Shown here one piece after another: positions 29,252-38,439 of a DNA stretch of 64,000 bases. The DNA comes from Pararoseomonas sp. SCSIO 73927. GTDB lineage: Bacteria > Pseudomonadota > Alphaproteobacteria > Acetobacterales > Acetobacteraceae. The notes beneath the pieces are model-generated. The model was not told the origin of the DNA. It did not search any database and was given only the letters and a program-made list of their open reading frames with translations. Position 1 is the stretch's first letter. Every line of letters begins with the position of its first letter. A program made the position numbers and the translations under genes. The stretch is taken from positions 434,001-498,000 of the forward strand of contig NZ_CP146232.1 in NCBI RefSeq assembly GCF_037040815.1. The letters run 5' to 3'.

Positions 29252-30337
29252 TCAGGCGGGGGCCAGGACCGCCTCCACCGCCGCCAGCAGCCGCTCGAGA
29301 TCCGCGCGGCCGAGCGCGCCGATGCAGCCGATGCGGAAGGTCTCGGCCCTCGTCAACTTGCCCGGGTAGATGAGGAAGCCGCGCTCGGCCAGCGCGTCGT
29401 AGAAGGGGCGGAAGGCCAAGCTCTCCGGCAGACGGAAGGTGGCGATGATCGGGGCCTGCAGGGCCTCGTCCAGGAAGAGCTCGAAGCCCAGGCGGCGCAT
29501 CCCCACCAGCAGGGTGCTCAGGTTGTCCGCGTAGCGGGTCAGCCGCGCGGGCTGTCCGCCCTCGGCCTCGAAGGCGCGCAGGGCCTCGACGAGCGCCGCC
29601 ACCACCTGCACGGGCGGGGTGAAGCGCCACTGGCCGTCCCCCTCGAACCCCTTCCACTGGGCGTGCAGGTCGAAGGACAGGGAGGGGCTCCTCCCGGCTG
29701 CCGCCTCCAGCGCCGCGGGCGTGACCAGCGCGAAGCCGATTCCCGGCACCCCCTCCAGGCATTTGTTGGAGGAGGCGAGGACGGCGGTGACGGGCGTGGC
29801 CGAGAGATCCAGCGGCAGGGCGCCGAAGCTGCTCATCGCGTCCAGCAGGAAGGCCCTCCCGGCCTCGGCGACAACGGCCGCCACCTCCTCCAACGGGTTC
29901 AGCAGCCCGGTCGTCGTCTCGCAGTGGACCAGCGCGACATGGGTGATGGCGGGGTCGGCCCGCAGCGCCTCCGCCACGCGCGCCGCCTCCACCGCGCGGT
30001 CCTCCGGCCAGCGCAGGGCCGTCACGGCGCGGCCCATCCGCTCGGCGATGGTCACCATCCGCTCACCATAGGCGCCGTTGACCAGCACCAGCAGCTTGTC
30101 CCGCGGCCCGACCAGCGTGGCGACCGCCGCCTCAACGATGAAGGTGCCGGAACCCTGGAGGGGCACGGCCGCGTGCGTCCCCTCCCCCTTCGCCGCGCGC
30201 AGCAGCCCGGCCCGCAGTTCCGCCGTCAGCGCGATGAAGGCGGGATCGCGCGATCCCCAGTCCCGCAGCATCGCGCGGCGCGTCCCGGCGGCGGTCGTCA
30301 GCGGACCCGGCGTGAGGAGGATGGGGCTGTCGCTCAT
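29252..30337 (-). CDS. phnW: 2-aminoethylphosphonate:pyruvate transaminase
   Basis: 361 aa class V PLP aminotransferase that interconverts phosphonoacetaldehyde and 2-aminoethylphosphonate (AEP). The N terminus SPILLTPGPLTTAAGTRRAM is characteristic. The GSGTFIVEA loop, DAMSSFGALP and the PLP lysine K192 in SSNKCLEGVPG are visible. In a cluster with PEP mutase and phosphonopyruvate decarboxylase it works in the biosynthetic direction and forms AEP. It overlaps the upstream membrane-protein gene by ATGA and is the last of four coupled genes. Confidence 0.93.
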   Translation of the reverse strand: MSDSPILLTPGPLTTAAGTRRAMLRDWGSRDPAFIALTAELRAGLLRAAKGEGTHAAVPLQGSGTFIVEAAVATLVGPRDKLLVLVNGAYGERMVTIAERMGRAVTALRWPEDRAVEAARVAEALRADPAITHVALVHCETTTGLLNPLEEVAAVVAEAGRAFLLDAMSSFGALPLDLSATPVTAVLASSNKCLEGVPGIGFALVTPAALEAAAGRSPSLSFDLHAQWKGFEGDGQWRFTPPVQVVAALVEALRAFEAEGGQPARLTRYADNLSTLLVGMRRLGFELFLDEALQAPIIATFRLPESLAFRPFYDALAERGFLIYPGKLTRAETFRIGCIGALGRADLERLLAAVEAVLAPA

Positions 30338-31320
30338 GTCGCACCTCTGGCTTCGGCGGGCCGCGCGCCCGCCACGCTAAGGCGCCAGGCGATCACGCCC
30401 GGCACGCCGAGGATGATGTCGCGGATACGCCGGATCAGCACCAGCGCGATCGCCTTGTCCGGGGGAATGCCGAAGAGGGCGCAGATCAGCACGTAGCCCC
30501 CCTCCTGCACCCCCAGGGCGCCGGGAATGAAGAACCCGGCGCTGCGCACGGCCTGGCCGAGGCTCTCGATCACCAGCGCCTCCGCCAGCCCGGCCTCGAT
30601 CCCCACGGCCCGCATCGCCGCCCAGGTCTCGACCACGCCGACGAGCCAGGAAACCATGTGCCACCCCCCGCTGCGCCAGAGCCGCCCGGGCTGGGCGTAG
30701 AGGTGCTGCACCGTGTCGTTCAGGCCGGAGAGCTCGCCGAGCGAGGTCCAGCCCACCCGGGCCGCCAGCTTCGGCAGCATGCCCTCCACCGCCTTGAACA
30801 GCCCCCAGCGCTGGGCGGCGATGAAGACCCCCGTCACCCCCGCCCCCAGCGCCGTGCCGGCGACCGCCCAGAAGGTGGCGGAGGTGCCGGCCGCGTGCGG
30901 GATCAGCAGCAGCGCCGCCAGCCCCATGAGGGAGAAGACGATCTGGGATGCCATCTCCGTGCCCAGGTCGATGGCGAGGCTGGCGATCACCTTCACCTTC
31001 GCCACGCCCATGCGGACGAGGAGCTGCGCCCGGATCAGCTCCCCCATCGCCTGCACGATCGGCAGCAGGGCGTTGGTGGAGACGCGCACCCAGCGCAGGA
31101 AGGCCAGCCCCGCCACGCCCGGCCGCCGCGGGTCGTCGATCAGCGGCCCCCAGCCGAGGCCGGAGGCGACGATCTGAAGCCCGTTCAGCGCCAGCACCGC
31201 CAGCATCCACCAGCCGCTGTCCAGCAGCATCCGCAGGATGGCGGCGGGGTCGTTGGTGGCGATGAGCGCGACGGCGATGGCCAGCCCAACCGCGAGGCTG
31301 ACGATGGTGGAGAGGATCAC
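30334..31320 (-). CDS. Lysylphosphatidylglycerol-synthase-type membrane protein (HpnL-like candidate flippase)
   Basis: 328 aa polytopic protein of the UPF0104/LPG_synthase_TM family, without any synthetase domain. Around seven or eight membrane spans are visible, from [20 protein letters not shown] to PGALGVQEGGYVLICALFG; the GxLGVQEGG segment is a family hallmark. HpnL, found in hopanoid clusters, belongs to this family. Start is GTG 31320 in a GTGA overlap with the decarboxylase gene; its end overlaps phnW. Sitting between two AEP enzymes, it could move an AEP-lipid or hopanoid across the inner membrane. That role is inferred. Confidence 0.8.
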   Translation of the reverse strand: MILSTIVSLAVGLAIAVALIATNDPAAILRMLLDSGWWMLAVLALNGLQIVASGLGWGPLIDDPRRPGVAGLAFLRWVRVSTNALLPIVQAMGELIRAQLLVRMGVAKVKVIASLAIDLGTEMASQIVFSLMGLAALLLIPHAAGTSATFWAVAGTALGAGVTGVFIAAQRWGLFKAVEGMLPKLAARVGWTSLGELSGLNDTVQHLYAQPGRLWRSGGWHMVSWLVGVVETWAAMRAVGIEAGLAEALVIESLGQAVRSAGFFIPGALGVQEGGYVLICALFGIPPDKAIALVLIRRIRDIILGVPGVIAWRLSVAGARPAEARGAT

Positions 31321-32453
31321 GCCGTCACGAAGTCCCGGAACCGCCGCGCCACGTCGGCGGGATTCACTGTGGGCCGGCCCAGCACCGCCATGGAGCCCGG
31401 CGCGATCCGCAGGTGGATCATCGCCGGCCCGCCGGCCGCGAGCGCCGCGCGGAAGGCGCCCTCGAACCCCTCCAGCGAGGAGGCGGAGGCGGCGTAGCGG
31501 TAGCCGCAGGCCAGGGCGATCGCCGCGAAGTCCACGGAGGGCGAGACCGTGGCCTGCCCGCCCGTGGAATCGTGCACGCCATTGTCCAGCAGCACGTGCA
31601 CCAGCCCTTTCGGCGCGTAGGCCCCGATGGTGGCGAAGGTGCCGAGCTTCATCAGCGCCGCGCCGTCGCCGTCCAGCACCACCACGGGCTTGTCCGTGTT
31701 CAGCGCCACGCCGAGCCCCATGCCGCTGGCCCCGCCCATGGAGCCGACCTGGTAGAGGTGCTGCTTCCGGTCCGCGAGCGTGAACAGTTCCCGCCCGCAC
31801 TTGCCGGTGGTGGCGATCACCGCCGCCTCCTCCGGCACGATCGACAGGAAGCGCTCCAGCACCGCCGCGCGGGCGGGCCGCTCGCCGGAAGCCGGGAAAT
31901 CCTCGCGCCGCCCGGGCACGGGCAGGGCGCGCGGGGGCTGGTTCAGCGCCCGCTCCTCCACGTCGTCCTTCCGCACGACGAAGGCGTAGGGCAGCCCCGT
32001 CTCCTCCATGCGCGCGGCGGCATGGTCCAGCGCCGGGCCCAGCGCCTGCCGCGCCCGCGGGAAGGGCGCCTGCTCCAGCCGCATCAGCGCGATCAGGTCC
32101 TGGGTGATCCCCCCCATGATCTCGTGCTGCGGCTCGTCGGGGATGCCCGGCTCGCCGCGCCACGTCGTCAGGAACAGGGTGGGGATGCGGAAGGGGTGGT
32201 TCAGCGAGGTCAGCGGGTTCACCGCGTTCCCCAGCCCGGAGTTCTGGCACATCACCACCGTCCGCCGCCCGGCCAGCCAGGCGCCGGAGGCGATCGCCAC
32301 CGCCTCCCCCTCGCTCGCCGCGCCCACGTAGTTCAGCGCGGGCGTGGAGAGCACGCCGTTGATGAGAGGCGTGAGAAAGCTGCAGGGCACGCCCGTGTAG
32401 AAGTCGAAGCCGGCGCGCCCCGCTTCCTCGATGAAGTCGTCGGCCTTGATCAT
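31317..32453 (-). CDS. aepY: Phosphonopyruvate decarboxylase
   Basis: 378 aa thiamine-diphosphate enzyme: phosphonopyruvate to phosphonoacetaldehyde plus CO2, the irreversible pull for PEP mutase. The N-terminal part has [15 protein letters not shown] and the conserved glutamate region [15 protein letters not shown]. The C-terminal ThDP/Mg motif runs from [14 protein letters not shown] to [16 protein letters not shown] 32453 overlaps the PEP mutase stop (ATGA). The sulfopyruvate decarboxylase family is similar, but the PEP mutase neighbour settles the substrate. Confidence 0.95.
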   Translation of the reverse strand: MIKADDFIEEAGRAGFDFYTGVPCSFLTPLINGVLSTPALNYVGAASEGEAVAIASGAWLAGRRTVVMCQNSGLGNAVNPLTSLNHPFRIPTLFLTTWRGEPGIPDEPQHEIMGGITQDLIALMRLEQAPFPRARQALGPALDHAAARMEETGLPYAFVVRKDDVEERALNQPPRALPVPGRREDFPASGERPARAAVLERFLSIVPEEAAVIATTGKCGRELFTLADRKQHLYQVGSMGGASGMGLGVALNTDKPVVVLDGDGAALMKLGTFATIGAYAPKGLVHVLLDNGVHDSTGGQATVSPSVDFAAIALACGYRYAASASSLEGFEGAFRAALAAGGPAMIHLRIAPGSMAVLGRPTVNPADVARRFRDFVTA

Positions 32454-34090
32454 GTGAAGTTGCGGGCTTCCGCCAGATCCGTCAGGGTGTCCACGTCCAG
32501 CCAGTGGCCGCTGAAGTACTTCACGCGCACCGGGTGCTTCGCGGCAAGGCGCGTCAGCAGCAGCGGCATGTCCGCGCCCTCCAGCACGCCCTCCTCCTCC
32601 ATCGCCGCGATCTCCTCGCGCAGCCATTCGGCGCCGCGGGCGGTGAAGCGGGCCAGGCCCATCCACTCGCCGTGGCACTCCGCCGCCGGCACGTCGGCGG
32701 CCAGCCGCACCAGATGTGCGGGCCGGTCGTCCAGGTAGTCGCCGGAGAAACGGCGATCCGCCGTCACCAGGTCGCGGTGCCCCGGCCGCGGGCGCGCGCC
32801 CAGCGTGTCCACGGCCACCACCACGTCGGCCCGGCTGGTCAGCAGGCTGTCCAGGATGTAGCGGCGGAACAGCACGTCGCCATAGGCCACCACCGTCTCG
32901 CCCCTGATGGCGTCGCGCGCACAGGCCAGGGACATCGCCTCGCCCGTGGTTGCGTGGCGGTCATTGTCCACCATCCGCACGCCCTGCAGCGTCACCGCCT
33001 CCTTGCGCTCGCCCCGCACCACGGAGACGTCGCGCACGCCGCTCTCGCGCAGCGTGCCCACGAGGCGCTGCAGCAGGGACTGGCCGCGAATGTCCAGCAT
33101 GCATTTCGGCCCGTCGCCGGCGACCCCCTCCAGGCTCCCGCCCCCGGCGGCGAGGACCACGGCGGAGGGCGCGGGCTTGCTCGGCAGGTAGCGGCGCTCC
33201 GCCTCCTCCAGCTCGGCATTGCCCATCAGCCGGAAGATGTCCTTCACGGTGGCGACGCTGCCCTCCACGCGCATCAGGGACTCGTCCTCGTGGATGCGCG
33301 CGGCCGTCTCCCGCATCGCGGCCATGGAGGCGCGCAGCAGGTGGTTCGCCCAGATGATGGTGGAGATGCCGGCCTGCCGGTACAGGTCCGTCGGCGTCGC
33401 GTAGTACATGGTCGGCACGATCACCAGCGGCGCGCGGTTGCCCCAGCGCTGCGCGAAGGTGAAGATCTCGTCCGCGTTGGACTTCTTGGAGTGGATAAGG
33501 ATCGCGTCCGCGCCGGCCTGATGATAGGCCTCCGCGCGCCGCAGCGCCTCCTCCATGGAATGGCCGGAGATCAGCGCCTCCACGCGGGCCACCAGCACGA
33601 AGTCGTCGTCGGTCTGGCTGTCCTTGCCTGCCTTGATGCGGCCGCAGAACTCGTCCACGTCCGCCAGCGGCTGCGCCTCCCCGATGAAGGAGTTCGTCTT
33701 CGGGAAGAGCTTGTCCTCGATGCACACGCCGGCGATGCCGCGCTCGCAGAGCTTGCGGACGAAGCGGCGGACGTTGTTGAAGTTGCCGTGCCCCGTGTCG
33801 CCATCCACCAGGATGGGCAGGGTGGTGGCGTCCGCCATGTACTCCAGCACCTCCAGCACCTGCGTCCAGGACGCCTCGTTGCTGTCGCGCAGGCCCAGCG
33901 CGGCGGAGGTGGTGAGGCCGGAGGCCCAGACGCCGCGGAACCCCGCCTCCTGCACGATCTTGGCCGAGAGCCCGTCATGCGCCTCCATCAGGAAGGAGAG
34001 GCTGGACGAGGCGATCTCCCGCCGCAGGGCGGCGAAGCGGGTGGCAGGGGCATCAAGGGGGCGGGTGCCCGGCGGGCTGGCGTGACTCAA
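32450..34090 (-). CDS. aepX: Phosphoenolpyruvate mutase fused to a nucleotidyltransferase-like domain
   Basis: About 546 aa. Residues 20-300 are PEP phosphonomutase, which makes the C-P bond (PEP to phosphonopyruvate). The diagnostic EDKx5NS motif is E125 to S134 in [13 protein letters not shown], with [19 protein letters not shown] and VDGDTGHGN also seen. Residues from about 309 form a sugar/alcohol-phosphate nucleotidyltransferase domain as in PepM-PntC fusions, expected to make CMP-AEP. Its signature is [20 protein letters not shown], where the usual arginine after GxG is missing, so activity is uncertain. TTG 34090 is preferred as start because AAAGGGA precedes it; an in-frame ATG at 34156 would add 22 unlikely residues. 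First gene of a four-gene coupled operon. Confidence 0.93.
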   Translation of the reverse strand: MSHASPPGTRPLDAPATRFAALRREIASSSLSFLMEAHDGLSAKIVQEAGFRGVWASGLTTSAALGLRDSNEASWTQVLEVLEYMADATTLPILVDGDTGHGNFNNVRRFVRKLCERGIAGVCIEDKLFPKTNSFIGEAQPLADVDEFCGRIKAGKDSQTDDDFVLVARVEALISGHSMEEALRRAEAYHQAGADAILIHSKKSNADEIFTFAQRWGNRAPLVIVPTMYYATPTDLYRQAGISTIIWANHLLRASMAAMRETAARIHEDESLMRVEGSVATVKDIFRLMGNAELEEAERRYLPSKPAPSAVVLAAGGGSLEGVAGDGPKCMLDIRGQSLLQRLVGTLRESGVRDVSVVRGERKEAVTLQGVRMVDNDRHATTGEAMSLACARDAIRGETVVAYGDVLFRRYILDSLLTSRADVVVAVDTLGARPRPGHRDLVTADRRFSGDYLDDRPAHLVRLAADVPAAECHGEWMGLARFTARGAEWLREEIAAMEEEGVLEGADMPLLLTRLAAKHPVRVKYFSGHWLDVDTLTDLAEARNFT

Positions 34091-34203
34091 GGCGTTTCCC
34101 TTTGGGCGGCGTGGCCGGAAAGCCCGGCAGGATGGCCGCCCTTGTCCGCCTTCCATAGTAACTTTACCTTCACACGGAAGAGCCGCCTATCCGGAAGCCC
34201 GTC

Positions 34204-34959
34204 TTGCCCGTTCACGCCGCCACCCCCACCGCGATCATCCTGGCCGCGGGGGTGGGGCGCCGGCTCGGCGCCGCGCATGAGGGCCCGAAGATCCTGCTGG
34301 AGTTCGGCGGCCGCACCCTCCTCCACCGTCACCTCGAGGCCCTGGCCGCGAACGGCATTCGCCGGGTCAGCATGACAGTCGGCTACGAGCGCGGGCTGAT
34401 CGAGGCGGAGGTGGCCCGGATCGGCTGGGCGGACCGCGTCTCCTTCGTCGGAAACCCGGATTTCCGGGAAGGCAGCCTCGTCTCCCTCGCGGTGCAGGAC
34501 GCGGTGTTGCGGGCCGGGCCCGTGCTGCTGATGGACGGGGACGTGCTCTACGATCCCCGCATGATCGGCGCCCTGCTGGACGCGCCGGGGGAGAACGTGC
34601 TGCTGCTGGACCGGGAGATCGAGCCGGGCGACGAGCCCGTGAAGATCTGCTTCCGGGGCGACACCATCGTGGATTTCCGCAAGGTGCCGGAGCACGCGCA
34701 CGACCGGCACGGCGAATCGGTAGGCTTCTTCCGCTTCTCCGCCGAGACCGCCACCGCCCTGGCCGATCGCTGCCGGTTCCATGTCCAGGCCGGGCACAGG
34801 GGGCTGGAGTACGAAGAGGCCATCCGGGACCTGATCCTGGCCGGGCCGGCCCGCTTCCGGGCGCACGACATCACCGCCCTGCCCTGGGTGGAGATCGATT
34901 TCGAGGAGGACATCCTCCGCGCCCGGCGCGATATCCTGCCGCAACTCGACGCCGCCTGA
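34204..34959 (+). CDS. Stand-alone nucleotidyltransferase (phosphocholine/AEP cytidylyltransferase-like)
   Basis: 251 aa GT-A fold NTP transferase. The intact signature AIILAAGVGRRLGAAHEGPK, the metal site LLMDGDVLYD and the C-terminal LPWVEIDFEEDIL are seen. Closest by look are LicC-like phosphocholine cytidylyltransferases. Start is TTG 34204, the only reasonable start before the signature. It is divergent from the PepM fusion gene with about 113 bp between. Because the fused domain there lacks a key arginine, this protein may be the real AEP-activating enzyme or may activate a second head group. Substrate inferred. Confidence 0.82.
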   Translation: MPVHAATPTAIILAAGVGRRLGAAHEGPKILLEFGGRTLLHRHLEALAANGIRRVSMTVGYERGLIEAEVARIGWADRVSFVGNPDFREGSLVSLAVQDAVLRAGPVLLMDGDVLYDPRMIGALLDAPGENVLLLDREIEPGDEPVKICFRGDTIVDFRKVPEHAHDRHGESVGFFRFSAETATALADRCRFHVQAGHRGLEYEEAIRDLILAGPARFRAHDITALPWVEIDFEEDILRARRDILPQLDAA

Positions 34960-34994
34960 TTTCCCGGGGCGGCCAACCCCGCTAAGGCGAAGGC

Positions 34995-37625
34995 GTGACC
35001 CCCCGATCCTCCCCTGCCGGGCGCCCGTCCCTCACCGGACGCCTCGTCGCCCTCAGCGCCGCGCGCCCCTGGGCCGTCCTCCTCCTCGGCCTGATCCTGG
35101 CCGCCGGCGCCGCGCACTACGCTGCCCGGCACTTCGCCATGACCACCGACACGGCGGAGCTGATCTCCACCGACCTCGTCTGGCGCCAGCGGGAGATCGC
35201 CTATGACCGGGCCTTCCCCGGGCAGGAGGACCTGGTCGTCGCCGTGGTGGATGGCGCGACCCCCGAGATCGCAGAGAGCGCCGCCGCCCGGCTGGCCGAG
35301 GCCCTCGCCGCCCGGCCGGACCTCTTCCGCAGCGTGCGCCGCCCCGATGGCGGCCCCTTCTTCGACCGGAACGGCCTCCTCCTCCTGCCGCTGGAGGAGG
35401 TGCAGGCGGGCATGGAAGGCCTCATCCGCGCCCAACCCTTCCTCGGGCCGCTGGCGGCCGATCCCAGCCTGCGGGGCGTGGCGGGCGCCCTCTCCACCGT
35501 GCTGCAGGGCGTGGCGCTCGGGCAGGCGCGGCTGGCCGACATCCAGCCCGCCGCCACCGCCCTGGCCGGGACCTTCGAAGCGCTGCTGGCCGGCCGGCCC
35601 GCCCCCTTCTCCTGGCGTGCCCTCTTCTCCGGCGGCCCGCCCAACCCGCGGGAGCTGAGGCGCTTCGTCCTGGTGCAGCCCGTGATGGACTTCACCGCCC
35701 TCCAGCCCGGGAGAGCGGGCACCGAGGCCCTGCAGGAGACGGCCGCGCGGCTGGGCCTGGACCCCGCCCACGGCGTCACCATCCGCCTGACCGGCCCCGT
35801 GCCCCTGGCCGACGAGGAGTTCGCCAGCCTTGCCGAGGATATGGACGTGGTGGCCGTCGCCATGGTTCTGGCGCTGGTGGGGATCGTCTGGTTCGCCGTG
35901 CGATCCGCCCGGTTCATGGCGGCCATCCTCTTCACCACCCTCATCGGGCTCGTCATCACCGCGGGGCTCGGGCTGCTGGCGATCGGGCGCTTCAACCTCA
36001 TCTCCGTCGCCTTCATCCCCCTCTTCGTGGGCCTGGGCGTGGATTTCAGCATCCAGCTCTCCATGCGCGCCCTGGCGGAGCGGCTGAACCACCCCGACCT
36101 GCGGGACGCCCTGGCCGAGGCCGGGCGCGGCGTCGGGCGGGGGCTGGCCCTGGCCGCGGCCGCCATCGCGGCGGGGTTCTTCGCTTTCCTCCCCACCTCC
36201 TATGTCGGCGTGGCCGAGCTGGGCGCCATCGCCGGGCTGGGCATGGGCATCGCCTTCCTCCTCACCGTCACCCTGCTGCCGGCGCTGCTGGTGCTGATGC
36301 GCCCGCCCGCCGGCGGGCGAGCGGAATTCGGATACGCCGCCCTCGCCCCAGTGGAGCGGCTGCTGGAGCGGGAGCGCCGCCCCGTGCTGATCGGCGCCGG
36401 GCTGGTGGCCCTGGCCTGCCTCGCCGCGCTGCCCTTCGTGCGCTTCGACTTCAACCCGCTGCACCTCCGCAACCCCGGCGCGGAATCCATGACCACCTTG
36501 CGGGACATCTCAGCCGATGCGGATCGCACGCCGAACACGATCAGCGTCCTGCTCCCCACCAGGGCGGAGGCGGAAGCGATGGCTCGCCGGCTGGAGACCC
36601 TGCCGGAGGTGCTGCGGACGGTCAGCCTCGCCACCTTCATCCCCTCCCGTCAGGAGGAGAAGCTGGCCTTCGTCGGGGACGCCGCCGGCCTCCTCGGCCC
36701 CGTGCTGGAGGGGGTGCAGCCCCTGCCCCCGCCGGATGACGCGGAGCGTGCCCGCGCCCTGCAGGGCACCGCGGAAGCCCTGCGCCGCACGGCCGGTGAT
36801 GCCGGGGACCCCGCCGCTGGGGCCGCCCGCCGGCTGGCGGATGCAATGGCCAGCCTCGCTACCGGCACCCCGGCGCAGCGCGCGGCGGCGGACGAGGCCG
36901 TCTCCGCCCCGCTCCGCGTACTGCTCGCCCAACTCCGCGCCCTGCTCTCCGCCGGCCCGGTGACCGAGGCCGACCTGCCGCCCGACCTCGTGGCCGACTG
37001 GCGCACCGCCGATGGCCGCTGGCGGGTGGAGGCCTACCCGCGCGGCAACCCGAACGACAACGATAACCTCGTCCGCTTCTCGGACGCCGTGCTGGCCGTG
37101 GCGCCGGAGGCGGTGGGGCCGCCCATCTCCATCCAGGCGGCGGGTGGCATGGTGGTCTCCGCCTTCATCCAGGCCGGGCTCCTCTCCTTCATCGCCGTCA
37201 CCGCCCTGCTGGCCCTGGTGCTGCGCCGTGTCCGGGACGTGGTGCTGACAATGCTGCCGGTGCTGCTCAGCGGGTTGCTGACGCTCGCCACCTGCGCCGC
37301 GCTGGACCTGCCGCTGAACTTTGCCAACATCATCGCCCTGCCCCTGCTCTTTGGCATCGGCGTGGCCTTCAACGTCTACTTCGTCGTCGCCTGGCGGGCG
37401 GGGGAGCACCACCTGCTGCAGTCCAGCCTCATGCGGGCGGTGATCTTCAGCGCGCTGACCACGGCGACGGCCTTCGGCGCCCTCTGGCTCTCCACCCATC
37501 CCGGCACGGCGAGCATGGGGCGGCTGCTGATGATCTCGCTGGGCTGGGAAATCCTCGTCACCCTGCTCATCCGCCCCGCCCTGCTGGCCCGGCCGCCCGA
37601 GGAGAGGGCCGTGAAAGCCGCCTGA
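34995..37625 (+). CDS. hpnN: HpnN-like RND/MMPL lipid exporter
   Basis: 876 aa RND-superfamily protein with two halves. Each half has one N-terminal span, a large periplasmic loop and a block of five spans. Spans include PWAVLLLGLILAAGAA near the start, VVAVAMVLALVGIVWFAV, VAFIPLFVGLGVDFSIQL, and in the second half FIQAGLLSFIAVTALLALVL and ANIIALPLLFGIGVAFNVYF. HpnN exports hopanoids to the outer membrane in other alphaproteobacteria. Start is GTG 34995. With mlaA directly after and the mlaC-like gene convergent, it appears to form a transport route. General MMPL alternatives cannot be excluded. Confidence 0.85.
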   Translation: MTPRSSPAGRPSLTGRLVALSAARPWAVLLLGLILAAGAAHYAARHFAMTTDTAELISTDLVWRQREIAYDRAFPGQEDLVVAVVDGATPEIAESAAARLAEALAARPDLFRSVRRPDGGPFFDRNGLLLLPLEEVQAGMEGLIRAQPFLGPLAADPSLRGVAGALSTVLQGVALGQARLADIQPAATALAGTFEALLAGRPAPFSWRALFSGGPPNPRELRRFVLVQPVMDFTALQPGRAGTEALQETAARLGLDPAHGVTIRLTGPVPLADEEFASLAEDMDVVAVAMVLALVGIVWFAVRSARFMAAILFTTLIGLVITAGLGLLAIGRFNLISVAFIPLFVGLGVDFSIQLSMRALAERLNHPDLRDALAEAGRGVGRGLALAAAAIAAGFFAFLPTSYVGVAELGAIAGLGMGIAFLLTVTLLPALLVLMRPPAGGRAEFGYAALAPVERLLERERRPVLIGAGLVALACLAALPFVRFDFNPLHLRNPGAESMTTLRDISADADRTPNTISVLLPTRAEAEAMARRLETLPEVLRTVSLATFIPSRQEEKLAFVGDAAGLLGPVLEGVQPLPPPDDAERARALQGTAEALRRTAGDAGDPAAGAARRLADAMASLATGTPAQRAAADEAVSAPLRVLLAQLRALLSAGPVTEADLPPDLVADWRTADGRWRVEAYPRGNPNDNDNLVRFSDAVLAVAPEAVGPPISIQAAGGMVVSAFIQAGLLSFIAVTALLALVLRRVRDVVLTMLPVLLSGLLTLATCAALDLPLNFANIIALPLLFGIGVAFNVYFVVAWRAGEHHLLQSSLMRAVIFSALTTATAFGALWLSTHPGTASMGRLLMISLGWEILVTLLIRPALLARPPEERAVKAA

Positions 37626-37689
37626 CGTCACAGGCTCGTGCTGGAAAGGATGCTGGGCGGCGGCGGCCGGCTCCGCTTATGATTCCGTG

Positions 37690-38433
37690 ATGGTCCAAGC
37701 CTCGATTCGCGCCCTGCTCCTCCTGGGCGCCCTCTCCCTCGGCGCCTGCGCCACCCGGAACGCCGATGGCGTGGCCTCCGCTACCCCGGGCGACCCCTGG
37801 GAGGCGACGAACCGCGACGTGCTGGACGCCAACCTGGCCGTGGACGACGCCGTGCTGAAGCCCGTGGCCCAGGGATACCGGGCCGTGGTGCCGGAGCCCG
37901 TCCGCACCGGCGTCCGCAACGTGCTGGACAACATCCAGGAGCCGCGGATCCTCGTGAACAACCTTCTCCAGGGCCGCTTCCTGGATGCCGGGCACACGAC
38001 GATGCGCTTCTTCTTCAACTCCACCGTCGGGCTGGGCGGCATCTTCGACGTGGCCACCGATTTCGGGATCGCCCGCCGCACCGGCGATTTCGGCCAGACC
38101 CTCTATTCCTGGGGGCTGGAGGACGGGCCCTTCGTCATGCTGCCCCTCGCCGGCCCTTCCAACGTGCGGGACACGGTGGGGCTGGTGGCGGACGGCTTCA
38201 CCAACCCCCTCACCTACTTCATCCCCTTCGAGGGCAACGTGGCCCGCGCCGTGGTGGGCGGCGTGGACCTGCGGGAACAGAACATCGAGAACCTGGACGC
38301 CCTGCGCAGCGGCTCGCTGGACTTCTACGCGCGGCTGCGCAGCGTGTGGCAGCAGCGGCGGGACGTGGAGCTGGGCCGCACCGGCGACGTGGGCGACAGG
38401 ATCGACGTGCTGGAGGACCCGGGGGCGCGGTAG
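37690..38433 (+). CDS. mlaA: MlaA/VacJ-family outer-membrane lipoprotein
   Basis: 247 aa. Lipoprotein signal with lipobox LSLGAC (LLLLGALSLGAC), then the family start DPWEATNRDVLDANLAVDDAV. Other landmarks are RILVNNLLQGRFLDA, FFFNSTVGLGGIFDVATD and NPLTYFIPFEG. MlaA removes misplaced lipids from the outer leaflet in the Mla pathway. Start ATG 37690 is preferred over the adjacent GTG 37687. It follows the hpnN-like gene by 64 bp on the same strand. No mlaFEDB genes are in view, so here it may partner the RND protein. Confidence 0.92.
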   Translation: MVQASIRALLLLGALSLGACATRNADGVASATPGDPWEATNRDVLDANLAVDDAVLKPVAQGYRAVVPEPVRTGVRNVLDNIQEPRILVNNLLQGRFLDAGHTTMRFFFNSTVGLGGIFDVATDFGIARRTGDFGQTLYSWGLEDGPFVMLPLAGPSNVRDTVGLVADGFTNPLTYFIPFEGNVARAVVGGVDLREQNIENLDALRSGSLDFYARLRSVWQQRRDVELGRTGDVGDRIDVLEDPGAR

Positions 38434-38439
38434 CCCCCT

